Assembly (NCBI GenBank): GCA_963662965.1
Contig: OY759970.1
Coordinates: 434,001 to 498,000, forward strand
Direction: 5' to 3'
DNA: 64,000 nucleotides
Source of the DNA: DTWD01 sp963662965
GTDB taxonomy: Bacteria; Acidobacteriota; Vicinamibacteria; Vicinamibacterales; UBA8438
The notes below the pieces were generated by a model that was not told where the DNA came from, ran no database searches, and saw only the letters and a program-made list of their open reading frames with translations. The position numbers and the translations under genes were made by a program. This document shows positions 61,478 to 64,000 of the stretch, one piece after another. The stretch's first letter is position 1, and every line of letters starts with the position of its first letter.

Positions 61478-61530
61478 CGGCTAGTTGTGCTATTCGGATG
61501 TGTGCTCGTGTACGTCCACTAGGTTGCCGG

Positions 61531-61647
61531 GTATTGTCAAGTTGACGAAAAGCTCGTCGATCGACCCCCAAGATACTGGGCTCAAGCCCATCGCGAACCC
61601 ACCATGCTGGGCATCAGAAACGGCCTTCAGCCTCAACTTGACAATAC
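61531..61647. mobile_element. MITE family I, copy 4 (117 bp)
   Basis: The ends are GTATTGTCAAGTTGACG and CAACTTGACAATAC. It stops 14 bp before a kinase-type start codon, so it may have replaced that gene's promoter. Confidence 0.75.
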
Positions 61648-61661
61648 CCCCCTTACAGCTC

Positions 61662-61778
61662 ATGGCCCTAACCGTCGGCTCCCGCCTCGGGCACTACGAT
61701 GTGACCGCCCTCATCGGCGAGGGGGGCATGGGGCAGGTCTATCGGGCACGGGGCAGTGAGCTTGACCCATCGGAGTGA
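61662..61778 (+). pseudogene. Pkn kinase 5' stub (38 codons)
   Basis: MALTVGSRLGHYDVTALIGE and GGMGQVYRARGSELDPSE, stop: the kinase P-loop, then foreign sequence. Its stop overlaps the GTG start of the next gene (GTGA), so the stub could act as a translated leader for it. Confidence 0.6.
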
Positions 61779-62158
61779 CAATGGTCGAAATGAATCGGAT
61801 ACGCAGCATGCTTGAAGAGCAACGTCAGGAATTGGCGGATCAGCTCAACGCTGTTGACAGGGCGATCGCAGCTCTCAACAGTGCCAGAACGCCCGGTACT
61901 GAAACACGGCCGGCCGAACCGGATGTCCGAGCTGAACTCACTGTGAGCGCCGTTCTCCCAACGCCGGTCGAACCCAGGCGCGGGCTGAGTGATGCTCATA
62001 AGGAGGCGATATCCGCCGGCAAACGCAGAGCGCGCGCAGCCAAGGACGTAGCCAAAGGTCTTGCGAGGGAAGTGCCCGACGACTCGTTCGTGCCCGCGAT
62101 CAGGACGCGAGGCAACAGTCCGTCACCCCGTCTGGTGAAGCGACCGAGCCAAAGGTAA
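61775..62158 (+). CDS. Small basic protein with N-terminal coiled coil
   Basis: The 127-aa product has a GTG start overlapping the stub's stop. The N-terminal coiled coil is MNRIRSMLEEQRQELADQLN and VDRAIAALNSA. A Pro-rich linker follows, then GLSDAHKEAISAGKRRARAAKDVAKGL, which resembles the NUMOD3-like helical DNA-binding element seen in homing nucleases and chromatin-like proteins. The C-terminal tail (RTRGNSPSPRLVKRPSQR) is basic. It is probably DNA-binding, though no family is certain. Confidence 0.5.
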   Translation: MTMVEMNRIRSMLEEQRQELADQLNAVDRAIAALNSARTPGTETRPAEPDVRAELTVSAVLPTPVEPRRGLSDAHKEAISAGKRRARAAKDVAKGLAREVPDDSFVPAIRTRGNSPSPRLVKRPSQR

Positions 62159-62190
62159 CTAGATTCTGAAGCCCGCTTCATTGTTGCCAA

Positions 62191-62219
62191 GTGCAACACG
62201 TTGCACTGCCACCTATAAT
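62191..62219 (+). promoter_or_regulatory. Inverted repeat next to a -10-like TATAAT
   Basis: GTGCAAC-AC-GTTGCAC (62191-62206) is a 7-bp inverted repeat that sits seven bases before TATAAT (62214-62219). It is placed upstream of the next kinase-type start at 62256, so it may be a promoter with an overlapping operator. No good -35 box is seen at 17 bp. Confidence 0.35.
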
Positions 62220-62255
62220 TCGGGCCGACCAGCGGCGATAGATTCAAGACAACCC

Positions 62256-62321
62256 ATGGCCCTCACCGTCGGCTCTCGCATCGCCCACTACGACATGACT
62301 AGGGAGCACATGTGCCGCTAG
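62256..62321 (+). pseudogene. Pkn kinase 5' stub (21 codons)
   Basis: MALTVGSRIAHYDMTREHMC, Arg, stop. It copies only the first residues of a kinase, and its last 10 nt overlap the kinase start at 62312 (GTGCCGCTAG). Confidence 0.55.
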
Positions 62322-62970
62322 AAATCGGCACCCGGCTCGCACATTACGACGTCACCGCTCTCATCGGCGAAGGCGGCATGGGCCAGGTCTATCGCGCCAC
62401 CGACACGCAACTCGGCCGCGACGTCGCGTTGAAGATCCTCCCCGACGCCTTCGCCGCGGACCCGGATCGGCTCGCTCGGTTTCAGCGGGAAGCGCAGGTG
62501 CTGGCCAGCCTGAACCATCCGGGGCTCGCGGCTATCTACGGCATCGAGAAGAGCAAGGACACGCAGGCGCTCGTCCTGGAACTGGTCGAAGGGCCAACCC
62601 TCGCCGACCGGATCGCCAAAGGCCCGATCCCGCTGGATGAGGCGCTGCCGATTGCGAAACAGATCGCGGAGGCGTTGGAGGCCGCGCACGAAGCCGGGGT
62701 GATCCACCGGGACTTGAAGCCCGCGAACATCAAGGTGCGGGAGGACGGCACCGTGAAGGTGTTGGACTTCGGGCTGGCCAAGGCACTGGACGCGCCGGTG
62801 GGTGAGCCCGATCAGTCCCCGACACTCACGGCGGCGGCCACCCAGATGGGCGTGATCATGGGCACCGCCGCCTACATGTCCCCCGAGCAGGCGCGCGGGA
62901 AGCCGCTGGACAAACGGAGCGACATCTGGGCGTTCGGGGCGGTGCTCTTTGAGATGCTCGCTGCTGGCCG
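62312..62970 (+). pseudogene. Pkn-type Ser/Thr kinase, truncated catalytic domain
   Basis: The GTG-started frame has a nearly whole kinase domain: P-loop LIGEGGMGQVYRATDTQLGR, Lys in DVALKILPDAF, GVIHRDLKPANIKV (HRD), VLDFGLAKAL (DFG), GTAAYMSPEQARGKPLDKRSDIWAFGAVLFEML (APE-like and helix F). The sequence after FEML changes to a different GC-rich coding style, and the C-lobe, membrane segment and sensor are absent. The frame continues through 63574, but that part is a shadow of the next gene. The catalytic residues are intact, but the fold is incomplete. Confidence 0.7.
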
Positions 62971-63707
62971 GCTCCCACATCGGCTGGGGCCTGAACGATC
63001 CTGTCGACGCGGAGGGCTGGGGGTCGTCCCGGATCACGATGATCGAGCGGCTGCTGCCCCATATCCAGCAGTTCGTCCGCGTCCGGCAGGTGCTGGCGGG
63101 CGCCGGCGCCCTGGGCGCGTCGCTCGCCGACCTGCTCGCCACCACCGGGCTGGGCATCATCCAGCTGGACGGGCGCGGGCGGATCGCGGCGGCGAACGAC
63201 CGGGCCCTGGCCCTGCTGCGCACCGGCGAGGGGCTGGTCGACAAGGGCGGGGCCCTGGGCGCGGACGTCCCGGCGGACGACGCCGTGCTGCAGGGCCTGT
63301 TGACGCGCGCCCTGCCGCCGTTCGGTGGGCCGGGCGCCGGCGGGTCGATGACGGTGCGGCGCGCGGCGGACCCCCTGCCGCTCGTGGTGCACCTCCTGCC
63401 GCTCGGGCGGCCGGAGCCGGCCGCCTGCACCTGGCCGGTGGCCGCGGTGGTGGCGGTGGTCGACCCGGCGCGCCGGCCGCGGCTCGATCCGGCGCTGGTG
63501 GCGGCGGGCCTGGGCCTCACCCCGATGGAGAGCCGGGTGGCGGTGCTGTTGACCGAGGGCAAGAGCCTGCGTGAGGTCGCTGCGGAGACGGGGCGCCAGG
63601 AGACCACGATCCGGTGGCACCTGCGGCAAATCTTCACCAAGCGCGGCATCGCCCGGCAGGCGGAGCTGGTGCTGTCGCTGGGGGGCGCGCCGCACGGCCG
63701 GCGGTGA
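62971..63707 (+). pseudogene. LuxR-type regulator, 5'-truncated
   Basis: From IGWGLNDPVDAEGWGSSRITMIERLLPHIQQFVRVRQVL the frame continues with a PAS-like core (GLGIIQLDGRGRIAAANDRALALL). It ends with a LuxR HTH (LGLTPMESRVAVLLTEGKSLREVAAETGRQETTIRWHLRQIFTKRGI). There is no start codon or N-terminal sensor domain; it is fused to the kinase fragment in another frame. G+C is higher than elsewhere, as in high-GC Actinobacteria or Alphaproteobacteria, so it looks foreign or misassembled. Confidence 0.65.
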
Positions 63708-63718
63708 GCGCCGCGGCG

Positions 63719-63985
63719 CTATGCGGACCGGTCGAAGAACGCGAGGCACGTGCGCGCGAGCGGCTTGCGGCGTCCCTTCTCGGTGAGCACGGCGTAGTAG
63801 GCGCGGTCGAATGTGATGAACCCGTCGCCGAGCGCGACCAGGGCGCCGGCGTCCAGCAGCCGCTCGATGAAGTACCGCCAGCCCAGCGCGAGGCCATGCC
63901 CGGCGGCGGCTGCCTCCAGCACGTAGGCGTAGCTGTCGAACCCGCGGCGGCGCGGCGCCGCGTCCGGGCGTCCGGCGCACGACCC
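63719..63985 (-). pseudogene. LysR-type regulator, C-terminal fragment
   Basis: On the minus strand: GFDSYAYVLEAAAAGHGLALGWRYFIERLLDAGALVALGDG and ARTCLAFFDRSA, stop at 63719. It is the end of the effector-binding domain of a LysR regulator (AGHGLALGWRYF resembles AAGQGVALG). The N-terminus is cut by an rve element end at 63986. It converges with the LuxR fragment. Confidence 0.6.
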
Positions 63986-64000
63986 CGTATGGTGCGAAAA
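63986..64000 (+). mobile_element. Left end of another rve-type element
   Basis: The last bases of the window, CGTATGGTGCGAAAA, equal the left end of the element at 29871. The rest lies beyond the window. Confidence 0.6.

Noticed and set aside
440..61647. MITE copies as CRISPR or riboswitch elements
   Set aside because: They are dispersed, have transposon-like inverted ends and no associated cas genes or regulated ORFs in common.
62971..63574. Kinase frame continuing as a real C-terminal domain
   Set aside because: After about 62970 the frame is a Gly/Arg/Ala-rich shadow of the LuxR reading frame, with no kinase C-lobe features.

Overview
The window is bacterial, GC-rich and very heavily scarred by mobile DNA. 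The native-looking genes include Pkn2-type Ser/Thr kinases with the N-terminus LGHYDVTALIGEGGMGQVYRA, a KamA-family radical SAM enzyme, a PII protein, a PagL-like deacylase, a pantothenate/CoA operon and a triplicated Tat-type leader on a Rieske-like protein. That mix suggests an Acidobacteriota genome, perhaps class Vicinamibacteria. This is inferred from protein style only; the window has no rRNA operon. The last kilobase (62975-63985) looks different and is even richer in G and C.

Layout. 1-4.7 kb: truncated alanine symporter, a MITE, truncated Rieske gene, kamA, kinase relic, IS6 elements and a 3' scrap that looks like tmRNA. 4.7-6 kb: PagL-like deacylase and an SDR. 6-12.7 kb: IS5, IS6, IS630 and IS3 elements around a RodZ scrap and an intact glnB. 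12.7-24.7 kb: accessory small genes, namely a lipoprotein, an HNH nuclease inside the remains of a kinase gene, membrane proteins, a TIR-like effector candidate and a HEPN-like candidate, separated by IS copies. 24.7-32.7 kb: IS debris, a complete acyl-CoA ligase, a broken DUF3800 gene and a phage integrase tail. 32.7-35.9 kb: a tightly overlapping operon of a DUF2520 protein, panB, panC and coaX. 37.1-47.05 kb: a decayed prophage or integrative element with integrase, terminase and ParB-methyltransferase genes, ending at a 3' fragment of tRNA-Arg. 47-49.6 kb: a double-HTH regulator and a membrane protein/GGCT pair. 49.6-54.1 kb: an IS21 element interrupted by an IS1595-type element that carries a passenger operon. 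54.1-58.2 kb: group II intron relics, one inserted inside another. 58.4-61.1 kb: a second, almost identical copy of positions 944-3671. 61.1-64 kb: micro-ORFs, repeated kinase 5' ends, and a sudden join to LuxR and LysR fragments.

Mobile DNA. One 232-aa IS6-family transposase occurs six times, with two more divergent IS6 elements. A 117-bp MITE family (four copies) has ends resembling the IS6 ends. A second MITE family (166 bp) has two copies. IS5, IS3, IS21, IS110, IS630, IS1182, ISNCY, IS1595 and an integrase-core (rve) family are also present. Many copies lie exactly where two unrelated gene fragments meet, without matching target duplications, which suggests repeated adjacent deletion and recombination, or in places assembly joins.

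Most interesting items: (i) a 764-nt ORF-less group II intron inserted in domain IV of another group II intron, with a related empty site 3 kb away and an EBS1/IBS1 pairing that can be read by eye; (ii) kinase gene ends acting as sockets for unrelated small genes; (iii) an IS1595 element with passenger genes and a 14-bp target duplication; (iv) a candidate immune effector joining a lectin-like fold to a TIR/deoxyribosyltransferase-like domain, next to a HEPN-like candidate; (v) IS5 copies that share the same internal stop codon.
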